A DNA stretch of 13,455 bases from a bacterium (GTDB taxonomy: Bacteria > Cyanobacteriota > Sericytochromatia > S15B-MN24 > VGJW01), in the NCBI GenBank assembly GCA_021790035.1, contig JAJYIO010000020.1:1-13455 (forward strand). Reading direction: 5' to 3'. The notes beneath the pieces are model-generated. The model saw only the letters and a program-made list of their open reading frames with translations. It was not told the DNA's origin and ran no database searches. Both the position numbers and the translations under genes were made by a program. Below, piece after piece: positions 7,353 through 13,455 of this stretch. Positions within the stretch are counted from its first letter, which is position 1; each line of letters opens with the position of its first letter.

Positions 7353-9323
7353 TCAAGGCGTCGCGTAGACCGTGCCACCCGAGCTCACGAACACGTGGCC
7401 CTGGGCGGTCAAGACCTGATCGACCCCCGCGGAGAACGACGCCCACGGAATCCATGGTCCTCCCGCGATCGGGCGGATATCGATCAAGCCATCGCTACGC
7501 GAGAGGTACAAGGAGCTGGCATCGCCTGCGATGTCGTAATGCGCGGTGACGGGGGAAGGCCCGAACGGTAGCGGGGTGGAAATTCCCATCTGGCCATTAT
7601 CCAGCGTGACGAGCGCGGGGGACGTCTCGGGATCGGTCAGCAGGTAGGCACCCGCAGGAGTCCAGAAGCCGATCGCGTCGGAGAACGTGCTGGCGAGGGT
7701 CAAGCTCGGGGGCGAGACCGCGGTCGGGAGCCGGTAGACGTAGATCGATATCGTGCCCGATCCTGACGGGAGCATTCCACTGATGTCCTGGAATCCGGCC
7801 CAGGCGATCCCGGGATTGCCGGGCTCCACCAGGGCGCCCGCCGGGATCTCGGAATCCGGGCCCGTGATCGCCGCCGAAGCCGAGGCCCACTGTCCCGACG
7901 CGACATCCAGGCTGTCGAACTGGACGGAGCCGGCACTCGGCGCGGAGTTGCCGCCCAGCGCGGTGGTGCCGTCGTAGTACAGGACCTGCGGGAAGACACT
8001 CGGCGCGGCGGAGCTGAGCGGAGGTACCGGCTTGGCGTTGCCGCCGGTCGAGAACCAGGGGGTCTGGGATGAGGAGAAGAGGGACACCCCCGGGGCGCCA
8101 CTGGAATCTCCGACGCCCGTGACCGTCGTCCCGTCCGGCAACACGGCGGGAGCCCACTGGGCCCCCGCGATCGCCGTGCCCTCGTCGATCTGTGCGACGA
8201 TCGACTGGGAGGCGTTGTAGAGGTTGGCATAGAGGGTCTTGCCGTCCGAGCAGAGATCCGAGATGGACCAGGTGGCGCCGCTGACCAGCACCTGAGGCAG
8301 CGCGACGAACTGCGGGCCCGGAGGCGGTGTGGCCTGGACGGGGGCGGCCTCGGGGGCCTGTGCGATTTCCTGGGAGATCGGGGCCTCCTCCTGCAGGACG
8401 ATAGTCGGCGTCACCGCCGCTGCCGCCGCGCTGATCGCCGCGATCGGATCGGACGGCGGCGGAGCGCTCACGACTCCATCCATCACCGCGTGCATCCCCG
8501 CCATGAAGGCCGGAACCGGAGCCCCGCCGGCCTGCATGCCATCGGCCATCGCGCCGCGGGCCAGGACGGACGAGGTCTTGGTGACCTTGGCCAGGATGCT
8601 GTCGAAGGACGGCGCCTGGGTGAACGCAGACAGGTTGTCGAGACGCTGTGCCAGCTCCGAGACCTTGGAACGGCTGGTGAGCGCGACGAGATCCGCTAGT
8701 TCGCGCGATCGGAAACCCCGGAAACCCGTGCGAACGTTGAATTGCGTGCGCACGCCGGCGGCCAGGGCCTCCGAGAACATGATCGCCGTGGTCGAGGGCG
8801 TGAGGTCGATCGTCTGGGCTCCGGACTGGTCTGGCGCCAGCGGGGCGGGGGCGGCGAGGAATCCGACGATCTGGCCTCCGCTGAACTCCGTGGCCTGGAC
8901 CACGATGGCCTTGCGCACGGTACTCGACGGGAGCGAGAAGGTGTAGTGGCCGTGTGCATCGGTGTCGACGGCGGCCACCCGCGTTCCGGTATCGGAGTCG
9001 ATCGCCTCGACGAGAACCGACGGCATGGTGGCTTGAATGCGAAAAGGGGAGGCGTTGGTGAGCGGACTGGCATTGGTCAGCTGGACCGGAGCCAGCGGTG
9101 AGGCGTTGGTCAGCGGCGAGGCATTGGTCAGTGGATCGGCGTTGGTCAACGGGGATGCGTTGGTCAGCTCGGTGATCGGCGTCTGCCCGACGCGCACCGT
9201 GCCGCTGAAGTCGACCGTCGTCGCGGTCGAGACGGGGGTCTTGCTCGTCGTCGAAACCTTGGCGTGCGGGCAACCGGCGACCAAGAGCGAGACGCAGGAC
9301 AGGATGACGAGACGGCGATTCAC
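7353..9323 (-). CDS. Unrecognised lipoprotein with LTNASP repeats, between flgB and flgC
   Basis: I do not recognise this 656-aa protein. It starts at a GTG, 30 bases after the flgB stop, with only a weak upstream GGG. Residues 1-18 are a lipoprotein signal (LLVAGC, Cys18 lipidated), so it should be membrane-anchored outside the cytoplasm. Residues 53-93 hold six LTNA(S/D)P hexapeptides, split 4+2 by LAPVQ. Residues of about 100-150 look like a carboxypeptidase-regulatory-like beta sandwich (VLVEAIDSDTGTRVAAVDTD, then GHYTFSLP). About 180-260 is likely helical, and 265-340 is Ala/Pro-rich. About 340-656 contains repeated short strands with SDGKTLYANLYN-like and DASSLYLSRSDG-like turns, suggesting a beta-propeller. 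Position in the flagellar operon suggests a role at the envelope around the rod, but an unrelated surface protein carried in by rearrangement is equally possible. Confidence 0.85.
   Translation of the reverse strand: MNRRLVILSCVSLLVAGCPHAKVSTTSKTPVSTATTVDFSGTVRVGQTPITELTNASPLTNADPLTNASPLTNASPLAPVQLTNASPLTNASPFRIQATMPSVLVEAIDSDTGTRVAAVDTDAHGHYTFSLPSSTVRKAIVVQATEFSGGQIVGFLAAPAPLAPDQSGAQTIDLTPSTTAIMFSEALAAGVRTQFNVRTGFRGFRSRELADLVALTSRSKVSELAQRLDNLSAFTQAPSFDSILAKVTKTSSVLARGAMADGMQAGGAPVPAFMAGMHAVMDGVVSAPPPSDPIAAISAAAAAVTPTIVLQEEAPISQEIAQAPEAAPVQATPPPGPQFVALPQVLVSGATWSISDLCSDGKTLYANLYNASQSIVAQIDEGTAIAGAQWAPAVLPDGTTVTGVGDSSGAPGVSLFSSSQTPWFSTGGNAKPVPPLSSAAPSVFPQVLYYDGTTALGGNSAPSAGSVQFDSLDVASGQWASASAAITGPDSEIPAGALVEPGNPGIAWAGFQDISGMLPSGSGTISIYVYRLPTAVSPPSLTLASTFSDAIGFWTPAGAYLLTDPETSPALVTLDNGQMGISTPLPFGPSPVTAHYDIAGDASSLYLSRSDGLIDIRPIAGGPWIPWASFSAGVDQVLTAQGHVFVSSGGTVYATP
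9045..9167 (-). repeat. Six 18-bp in-frame repeats coding LTNA(S/D)P
   Basis: Four tandem units, a 15-bp spacer coding LAPVQ, then two more units, all in frame in the lipoprotein gene. The second unit codes Asp in place of Ser. The units differ at synonymous sites: Ser is TCC, TCG, TCA or AGT; Leu is CTG, TTG or CTC; Asn is AAC or AAT. Confidence 0.9.
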
Positions 9324-9353
9324 GGCTGGAGACCCTATCTGAGAGGTCGGCGC

Positions 9354-9755
9354 CTACTTGGCATCGATGACGAACTTGATGTCCCGGTACTCGGAGGCGA
9401 CCCACTCCGTCTCGGTCTCGAACTCCTGCACGGTCTTGGCCAGGTCGCCCATCTCCTGTTCGATGGAGACGGAATTGCCATCGGCGCGCTGTGGCAGGGA
9501 GTCCGTCGTGATCGACGGGGCCCAGGTCTTGAGCAAGGCGGTGGGATCCGGGATCGGACCATTCGAGGGGTTGTTGGGATTGACCGGAATCTGGGACTCC
9601 TCGATCGCGTCCCTGAGGGAGTCCTCGAACGGAACGCTCTGGCGCCGGTAGCCCGGCGTGTTGATGTTGGCGACATTGTGGGCCTCGGCCTGGAAGCGCA
9701 ACGCCAGGCCATCCATCGCCCGTTCGACGCCCGAAAGCTCCCGACTGAACAGCAA
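9354..9755 (-). CDS. flgB: Flagellar proximal rod protein FlgB
   Basis: FlgB is a proximal rod subunit at the base of the flagellar axis. The 133-aa length is normal. The start is a TTG at 9755 (reading MLFSRELSGVERAMD) with GGAGGG seven bases upstream. An ATG at 9780 is out of frame, and no in-frame ATG precedes the conserved region. The rod motif is present at about 26-38 (HNVANINTPGYRR), followed by QSVPFEDSL. The C-terminal helix (SIEQEMGDLAKTVQEFETET and beyond) is typical. It appears to be the first gene of the flagellar transcript, since a strong inverted repeat separates it from the upstream glycosyltransferase genes. It is followed 30 bases later by the lipoprotein gene in place of flgC. 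Confidence 0.95.
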   Translation of the reverse strand: MLFSRELSGVERAMDGLALRFQAEAHNVANINTPGYRRQSVPFEDSLRDAIEESQIPVNPNNPSNGPIPDPTALLKTWAPSITTDSLPQRADGNSVSIEQEMGDLAKTVQEFETETEWVASEYRDIKFVIDAK

Positions 9756-9762
9756 GGCCGGT

Positions 9763-9768
9763 CCCTCC
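9763..9768 (-). promoter_or_regulatory. Ribosome binding site deciding the TTG start of flgB
   Basis: GGAGGG on the minus strand lies seven bases before the TTG at 9755 and supports this rare start codon. Confidence 0.7.
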
Positions 9769-9775
9769 GAGGCGG

Positions 9776-9781
9776 ATCATA
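9776..9781 (-). promoter_or_regulatory. Possible -10 hexamer for flgB
   Basis: TATGAT on the minus strand matches the -10 consensus at five of six positions and would give a leader of about 14 bases. No good -35 hexamer lies 16-18 bases upstream, so the call is weak. Confidence 0.22.
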
Positions 9782-9829
9782 CCCTGCTTCCGCGCCGACT
9801 ATTCGCGTCGAATGGCGAGGCAGAAATTT

Positions 9830-9871
9830 GGGTTCTCCCTCGCCAGTTCGGGCAGTGACGCGAGGGAACCC
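9830..9871 (-). terminator. Inverted repeat, probable terminator of the glycosyltransferase genes
   Basis: GGGTTCTCCCTCGC (9830-9843) pairs with GCGAGGGAACCC (9860-9871) through 12 base pairs with one unpaired base, around a 16-base loop. It starts 24 bases past the 639-aa gene's stop. On the minus strand it is followed by AAATTT rather than a clean T-run, so it is an imperfect intrinsic terminator. Its position between the glycosyltransferase genes and flgB supports an end-of-transcript role. Confidence 0.55.
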
Positions 9872-9894
9872 GACGGTCTACGCAGGGGCTCCGG

Positions 9895-11814
9895 CTATCC
9901 GCCCAGCGGAGCCCAGAGACTGCCCGACGTGCCGGGCGCCTTCCCCCGGAGGCCCGAAAGGACGTACCTGACGATACCGGCGATGATCGCCTGGTCCGAC
10001 TTCGCGCCGGCGGCGTCCCCCAGGCGCAGCCGGAGGGCGGCCCGGGACTTGCGGGCGTCCAGGTACCCGGGCCAGATCTTCAGCGCGATGCCGAACTCCT
10101 TCTCGGCCGTCTTGAGCTTGCCTTGGGCCTCGTCCTGCGATGCGATGTGGAACCAGAGGAAGGGATCGTAGGGGTGTTCCTGCAAGAGGTGGGTGTAGGC
10201 CTGGTGCGCCTGCGCCGGGATGTCGCCTTGCAGGTGATAGATCCAGTAGCCGTCCGCGTTGAAATCCGGACGCCGGTAGGCCAGCCAGAGGAAGCCCGGG
10301 TCGCGGAGGAGGAAGTTGGGGTCGAATGCGTACCAGCCAGGGCGAGGTAGACCTGAAGACCCTTCGACCGACCGATCGAGCTTGAGTCCGTAGATGCGCG
10401 GATCGATCCGGCCACCGAGCGCTCCGTAGCCGATGCGATCCAGCTTCAGGTGCTTCATCTCGGCCTTGAGGGCGAGGAGCCCCTCGCCCCAGCTGACGTT
10501 CGAGTCGTCCAGATAGGCGATGGTCGGGCCGGGCAGGAACTCGTCGAAAGACCCCCCGAGATCCGGCCAGGCGCGGCCGGCGTCCACCAGGCCCCAGAGG
10601 GCCAGAACCACGAGCAGGGCGCGGCCTCGCCGGCCCATCCTGGCGAAGGCCCGGCCCGACAGCCAGGCGAAGATCGGCACGACCGGCAGGATGTAGCGAA
10701 CTCCGATGTCGTCCGCCTTCCAGCTCATCAAGGCGAAGACGAGGATCGCGCCCCCCACAAGCGCGAGGCCGTCCCAGACGTCGGGCGCGAGACCGGCCTT
10801 GCTCCGGATCGCCCTGCCGACCGACACCGCCAGGGCGCCCATCCCGACGATCTGCGCGACCAGCAGGGGAAACGGCGTCTTGAGGAGCCAGGCCATGATG
10901 AAGTACTGCGGGTAGACGCCGTACTGGACGTGCCCCATGAGGTAGCGGAGGAAGAAGACCAGGTGGTTGGCGTTGATGCCCGACATTCCGCCGATATAGC
11001 GCAGCGGTCCGGTCCAGGACTCGTAACAGGCCATCAAGACGACGACGGGCCCTACCGCACAGGCCGCCAGGGCGACCGACCAGTCTCGCCAGCTGGGCCG
11101 GGCCCGGCTCGAGAACAGGAACGCGAGGGCCTGCAGGAGCATCATCGGGGGCAGGATCAGGCACGAATCCTTGGACGCGACCGCCAGGCCCAGCACGAGC
11201 CCCATGATCGAGGCCCGCTTCCAATTGGGCCCGGAGAGCCACTTCCAGGCGGCATAGAGCGTAAAGAACCCCAGGGCCGCCGCGGGCATGTCGGTCGTGA
11301 CCCAGCGCCCGTGATCGAGGATCTCGGGATTGGCGCCCAGCAGCAGGGTCGAGAAGACCCCGGCTCCCAGCCCGAAGACCTCGGAGACCCACCACCCGGT
11401 CATGAACAGGAGCAAGCCCGTCAGCATGGCCATCGGCAAGCGCGCCCAGGCCACCATCGGCACGAGAATGGCCTTGTTCATGGCCAGGAATTTCCACCCG
11501 AAGGCCCACTCGTCGTCCTCTTTCCAGGCAGTGGACGGGATCGGCGCCTTGGGATGGAACGCGAGGAGTGGCAGGGCGCAGACGAGCTTGGCCAGCGGCG
11601 GATGTTCGGGATTGAGACGGAAGTCTCCGGTGCGCAGGTAGCTGTAACCGGCCGGGAGGTGCGCAGCCTCGTCGGACGTCACGGACTGGCCCCAGGCGCT
11701 CCACCAGACGAGTGCGGCGCAAATCAAGGCCATCGCCGCCAGGACGCCTATCCGGACGGAGCGGGGCGCCTTGCCTCGAAAAGATGTGGCGGGGGGCTGG
11801 AGCTGCTCGAGCAT
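9895..11814 (-). CDS. GT-C membrane glycosyltransferase (PMT/ArnT-like) with C-terminal helical repeat
   Basis: This 639-aa polytopic protein resembles lipid-carrier-dependent GT-C glycosyltransferases of the GT39/PMT type. These transfer a sugar from a polyprenyl-phosphate donor on the outer face of the membrane. Visible family motifs are the first-loop acidic pair TSDEAAHLPAGYSYL (Asp48-Glu49), NPEHPPLAK at 68-76, HGRWVTTDMPAAALG at 168-182, GVRYILPVVP at 371-380, and DDSNVSWGEGLLALK at 436-450. Hydrophobic segments run from about 20 to 410. Residues of about 535-605 look like a TPR-like helical pair (HQAYTHLLQEHPYD, then LKTAEKEFGIALKIWPGYLD). The ATG at 11814 lies nine bases after the upstream stop, without a Shine-Dalgarno sequence, so translation probably depends on coupling. 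Acceptor and sugar are unknown. Confidence 0.85.
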   Translation of the reverse strand: MLEQLQPPATSFRGKAPRSVRIGVLAAMALICAALVWWSAWGQSVTSDEAAHLPAGYSYLRTGDFRLNPEHPPLAKLVCALPLLAFHPKAPIPSTAWKEDDEWAFGWKFLAMNKAILVPMVAWARLPMAMLTGLLLFMTGWWVSEVFGLGAGVFSTLLLGANPEILDHGRWVTTDMPAAALGFFTLYAAWKWLSGPNWKRASIMGLVLGLAVASKDSCLILPPMMLLQALAFLFSSRARPSWRDWSVALAACAVGPVVVLMACYESWTGPLRYIGGMSGINANHLVFFLRYLMGHVQYGVYPQYFIMAWLLKTPFPLLVAQIVGMGALAVSVGRAIRSKAGLAPDVWDGLALVGGAILVFALMSWKADDIGVRYILPVVPIFAWLSGRAFARMGRRGRALLVVLALWGLVDAGRAWPDLGGSFDEFLPGPTIAYLDDSNVSWGEGLLALKAEMKHLKLDRIGYGALGGRIDPRIYGLKLDRSVEGSSGLPRPGWYAFDPNFLLRDPGFLWLAYRRPDFNADGYWIYHLQGDIPAQAHQAYTHLLQEHPYDPFLWFHIASQDEAQGKLKTAEKEFGIALKIWPGYLDARKSRAALRLRLGDAAGAKSDQAIIAGIVRYVLSGLRGKAPGTSGSLWAPLGG

Positions 11815-11823
11815 CGAGGGATT

Positions 11824-13401
11824 TTAGAGCGCCGGGTGGCCGGAAGGCAAAGCACCCCGGCCGGGCCTGGCCCCGGGGACCTTGAACAGGGCCAGGTGCC
11901 GGCCCGGGGTGACATAGATCATCCTCGCCCAGCTCGGATCGCGGGCGAACGAGCGGTCGAAGGCCAGCCTCACGACGTCCTCGCTGCCCTCGATCAAGGG
12001 CTCGCCGACGACGTATCGCACCTTGAGGCGCTCGAGCGCCGACTTCAGGTCCGCGGCGCCGATGGGGGTGGGGACGGCGGGGCGATGGGCATACAGCCAG
12101 AGGGTGGCCGGACGCACCGTCGCCACGACGCGGCCAGCTGGCACCATCCGGTCGATGGCCGCCATCAGGGCCCAATGTTCTGGCAAGAAGTCGTCGAACT
12201 GGCGCCCTTCGCTCACGACGGGCGCCACCGCGCCGGGCCAGCTGGCCAGCGCGGCGAGGAGCCAGATCCCCCACACGAGGAGCCTTCTGGTAGGGACCAT
12301 CCCGCCAAAGGCCCTCACGAATCCCCAGACATAGGCCGGCGCGGCCGGCAGGAGGAGCCGCCCCACCAGATCCACACCCATCCCGGCAAACCCTGCGGAC
12401 CAGGCGATCGCCACGATGACTGCCATGCCCGCGTACAGGCGGGCAGCCAGTTCGGTCGCACTGGCCCGGCGCCAGCCTGCCCACAGGCCGTAGAGGCAAA
12501 CGAGAGTCACGCCCGCGCCGACCGTCATGGTCCAGGTACCGGGCGGATCGAGGGGGTACCCCCGGATGAAGGCCGGAAGTACGAAGCTCGAGACGCCCGC
12601 TCCGAAGGCCAGGAGCGCGGTTGGCGCCAGGGCCGCGGCATTCCAGCTAGAGATCTGCGTCGCATAGTCCGTCGCACCGTGGTGGAGCGAAAAAATCAGC
12701 CAGGCGACCGTCGAGCCACCCGTCGTCGCCCCGAGCAGGAGGGCCGGGCGCCATCGGTGGTGCCAGACCAGCGCCGCGACCATGGCGATCAGGAGCGCCA
12801 GGACGGCGTAGCGCGTGAGGATTGCCAGCCCGATCGCGGCGCAGGTTGCCGCCCACCACCGCCCTGCGGCCGAGCTACCTCGGGCCCGTTCGGCCTTGGC
12901 CATCGCGATGAGGCCTATCCAGCCGAGCAACGCGGCCAGCACGTCGCTCATCACGGCTCCCGAATACCGCAGCGCCAGAGGATGCAAGGCGACCAGCGCC
13001 TCGCCGGCGACCGCCTGCCAGGGCGGCAGGCCGCCCACGATCCGCAAGGCCAGGTAGGTCGCGACCGCGAACGCGAAGAAGAAGGCCAGGCACTCGACCT
13101 GCATGGCGATGACCGGGAGCCGGGGCGAAGCCGGGCCGCCCGGCCCGGATCGGGTCAGCATCCATGTCGGGGCCAGCAGCAACGGTAAGAGGGGCGGAAA
13201 TCTCGATGCCACCTGGAGTACGGGGCCGAAGGGATAGGTGTAGCCGAGGTGGTGTGCCAGCGCCCACGCCGAGGTGGCGTACAGGGAATCGTCGTTGTAG
13301 CGGCCGACGAACCCGAAGGGTGTGACCACGGCGCCCAGCGCCACGGCCAGCGCGGCCACGATCCCTGCTACGAAGTTGGCTGCTGGCGCCCGGGCGCTCA
13401 C
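11824..13401 (-). CDS. GT-C membrane glycosyltransferase (PMT_2-like)
   Basis: The start is placed at the GTG at 13401 (reading MSARAPAANFVAG, 525 aa), which has AAGGGGAG six bases upstream. The frame stays open to a TTG at 13452, but that extension has no support. The protein is polytopic, with its first helix at about 9-29. It is followed by the acidic pair of GT-C enzymes (YNDDSLYATSAWAL, Asp37-Asp38), the common RFPPLLPLLLAP segment at 68-78, and a second acidic site MSDVLAALLGW at 151-161. The C-terminal 130 residues form a soluble tail (from about FDDFLPEHWALMAAIDRMVP). It resembles dolichol/polyprenyl-phosphate-sugar glycosyltransferases of the PMT_2 group. It is nine bases from the next GT-C gene, implying a two-gene operon. 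The two proteins share little sequence, so they are not a recent duplication. Confidence 0.8.
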   Translation of the reverse strand: MSARAPAANFVAGIVAALAVALGAVVTPFGFVGRYNDDSLYATSAWALAHHLGYTYPFGPVLQVASRFPPLLPLLLAPTWMLTRSGPGGPASPRLPVIAMQVECLAFFFAFAVATYLALRIVGGLPPWQAVAGEALVALHPLALRYSGAVMSDVLAALLGWIGLIAMAKAERARGSSAAGRWWAATCAAIGLAILTRYAVLALLIAMVAALVWHHRWRPALLLGATTGGSTVAWLIFSLHHGATDYATQISSWNAAALAPTALLAFGAGVSSFVLPAFIRGYPLDPPGTWTMTVGAGVTLVCLYGLWAGWRRASATELAARLYAGMAVIVAIAWSAGFAGMGVDLVGRLLLPAAPAYVWGFVRAFGGMVPTRRLLVWGIWLLAALASWPGAVAPVVSEGRQFDDFLPEHWALMAAIDRMVPAGRVVATVRPATLWLYAHRPAVPTPIGAADLKSALERLKVRYVVGEPLIEGSEDVVRLAFDRSFARDPSWARMIYVTPGRHLALFKVPGARPGRGALPSGHPAL

Positions 13402-13407
13402 AAGAAA

Positions 13408-13415
13408 CTCCCCTT
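13408..13415 (-). promoter_or_regulatory. Ribosome binding site at the 13401 GTG start
   Basis: AAGGGGAG on the minus strand, six bases before the GTG, decides this start over the upstream TTG. It also lies in a small CCCC-GAA-GGGG hairpin, which could mask it. Confidence 0.6.
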
Positions 13416-13429
13416 CGGGGCAGTGACTT

Positions 13430-13450
13430 GCAGGGGGCCTTGCCCCCCGC
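13430..13450. terminator. GC-rich hairpin at window edge
   Basis: GCAGGGGG (13430-13437) pairs with CCCCCCGC (13443-13450), apart from one A-C mismatch, around a five-base loop. It may end a gene lying beyond the window or be part of the leader of the 13401 gene. No T-run follows on the minus strand. Confidence 0.3.
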
Positions 13451-13455
13451 AAACT

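Noticed and set aside
7597..9780. 727-codon minus-strand frame starting at ATG 9780 over flgB and the lipoprotein gene
   Set aside because: Different frame from FlgB, whose rod motif is clear from TTG 9755; Arg-rich composition marks a shadow.
11815..11830. TAAAAT six bases before ATG 11814, like the leaderless pattern at 68-79
   Set aside because: The TAA is the stop codon of the upstream gene and the genes are nine bases apart, so operon coupling explains it better.
9878..12499. 873-codon open frame on the minus strand spanning both glycosyltransferase genes
   Set aside because: Arg/Gly/Pro-rich shadow frame typical of GC-rich DNA. It crosses the boundary of two genes with clear membrane segments and family motifs.
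10450..13188. 912-codon open frame on the plus strand
   Set aside because: Antisense to the two glycosyltransferases, with Arg/Gly/His/Asp-rich composition and no recognisable domain; a codon-bias artefact.
1..13455. CRISPR array, tRNA, rRNA or insertion sequence
   Set aside because: No regularly spaced repeats, cloverleaf-like segments, rRNA signatures or transposase motifs were seen; the only array is the coding LTNASP repeat.

Overview
This GC-rich window carries nine features at gene scale or just below it: seven genes of an apparent flagellar/lipoprotein/glycosyltransferase block on the minus strand and one convergent gene on the plus strand, plus the regulatory gaps between them. The six flagellar and flagellum-embedded minus-strand genes read flgB (9755-9354), an unrecognised repeat-bearing lipoprotein (9323-7353), flgC (7077-6670), fliE (6662-6267), fliF (6257-4335) and flhA (4300-2192). 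Together the flagellar genes encode the inner core of a flagellum: proximal rod (FlgB, FlgC), the rod/MS-ring junction (FliE), the MS ring (FliF) and the export gate (FlhA).

Two things set this cluster apart from a textbook flgBC-fliEFGHIJ operon. First, no fliG, fliH, fliI or fliJ follows fliF; flhA follows directly. FliF itself is long (640 aa), and after its second membrane segment it has a Gly/Tyr/Gln-rich linker and a C-terminal domain of about 80 residues that reads like the middle domain of FliG. The torque-generating FliG C-terminal domain is absent. Second, flgB and flgC are separated by a 656-aa lipoprotein gene whose product carries six LTNA(S/D)P hexapeptide repeats just after the lipobox. 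After it comes a 275-bp gap holding a promoter-like TTAACA-N17-TTAAAT pair, a dyad and three stem-loops ahead of a consensus ribosome binding site for flgC. flgC-fliE-fliF-flhA may therefore be expressed partly on its own.

Upstream of flgB (9895-13401, minus strand) are two tandem GT-C fold, PMT/ArnT-like membrane glycosyltransferases, nine bases apart. A strong inverted repeat at 9830-9871 separates them from flgB and probably ends their transcript. They may serve cell-envelope or protein glycosylation; the sequence does not show the acceptor. At the left end, on the plus strand, a secreted DUF3857/transglutaminase-like protein (80-2071) is convergent with flhA.

The organism is a flagellated, GC-rich bacterium making lipoproteins and using diverse start codons (ATG, GTG, TTG). 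The gene order and sequences do not match the common proteobacterial or Firmicutes layouts. An uncultivated lineage (for example one related to the non-photosynthetic cyanobacterial relatives) is possible, but I cannot assign a phylum from sequence alone. No tRNA, rRNA, CRISPR array, insertion sequence or phage gene was seen.
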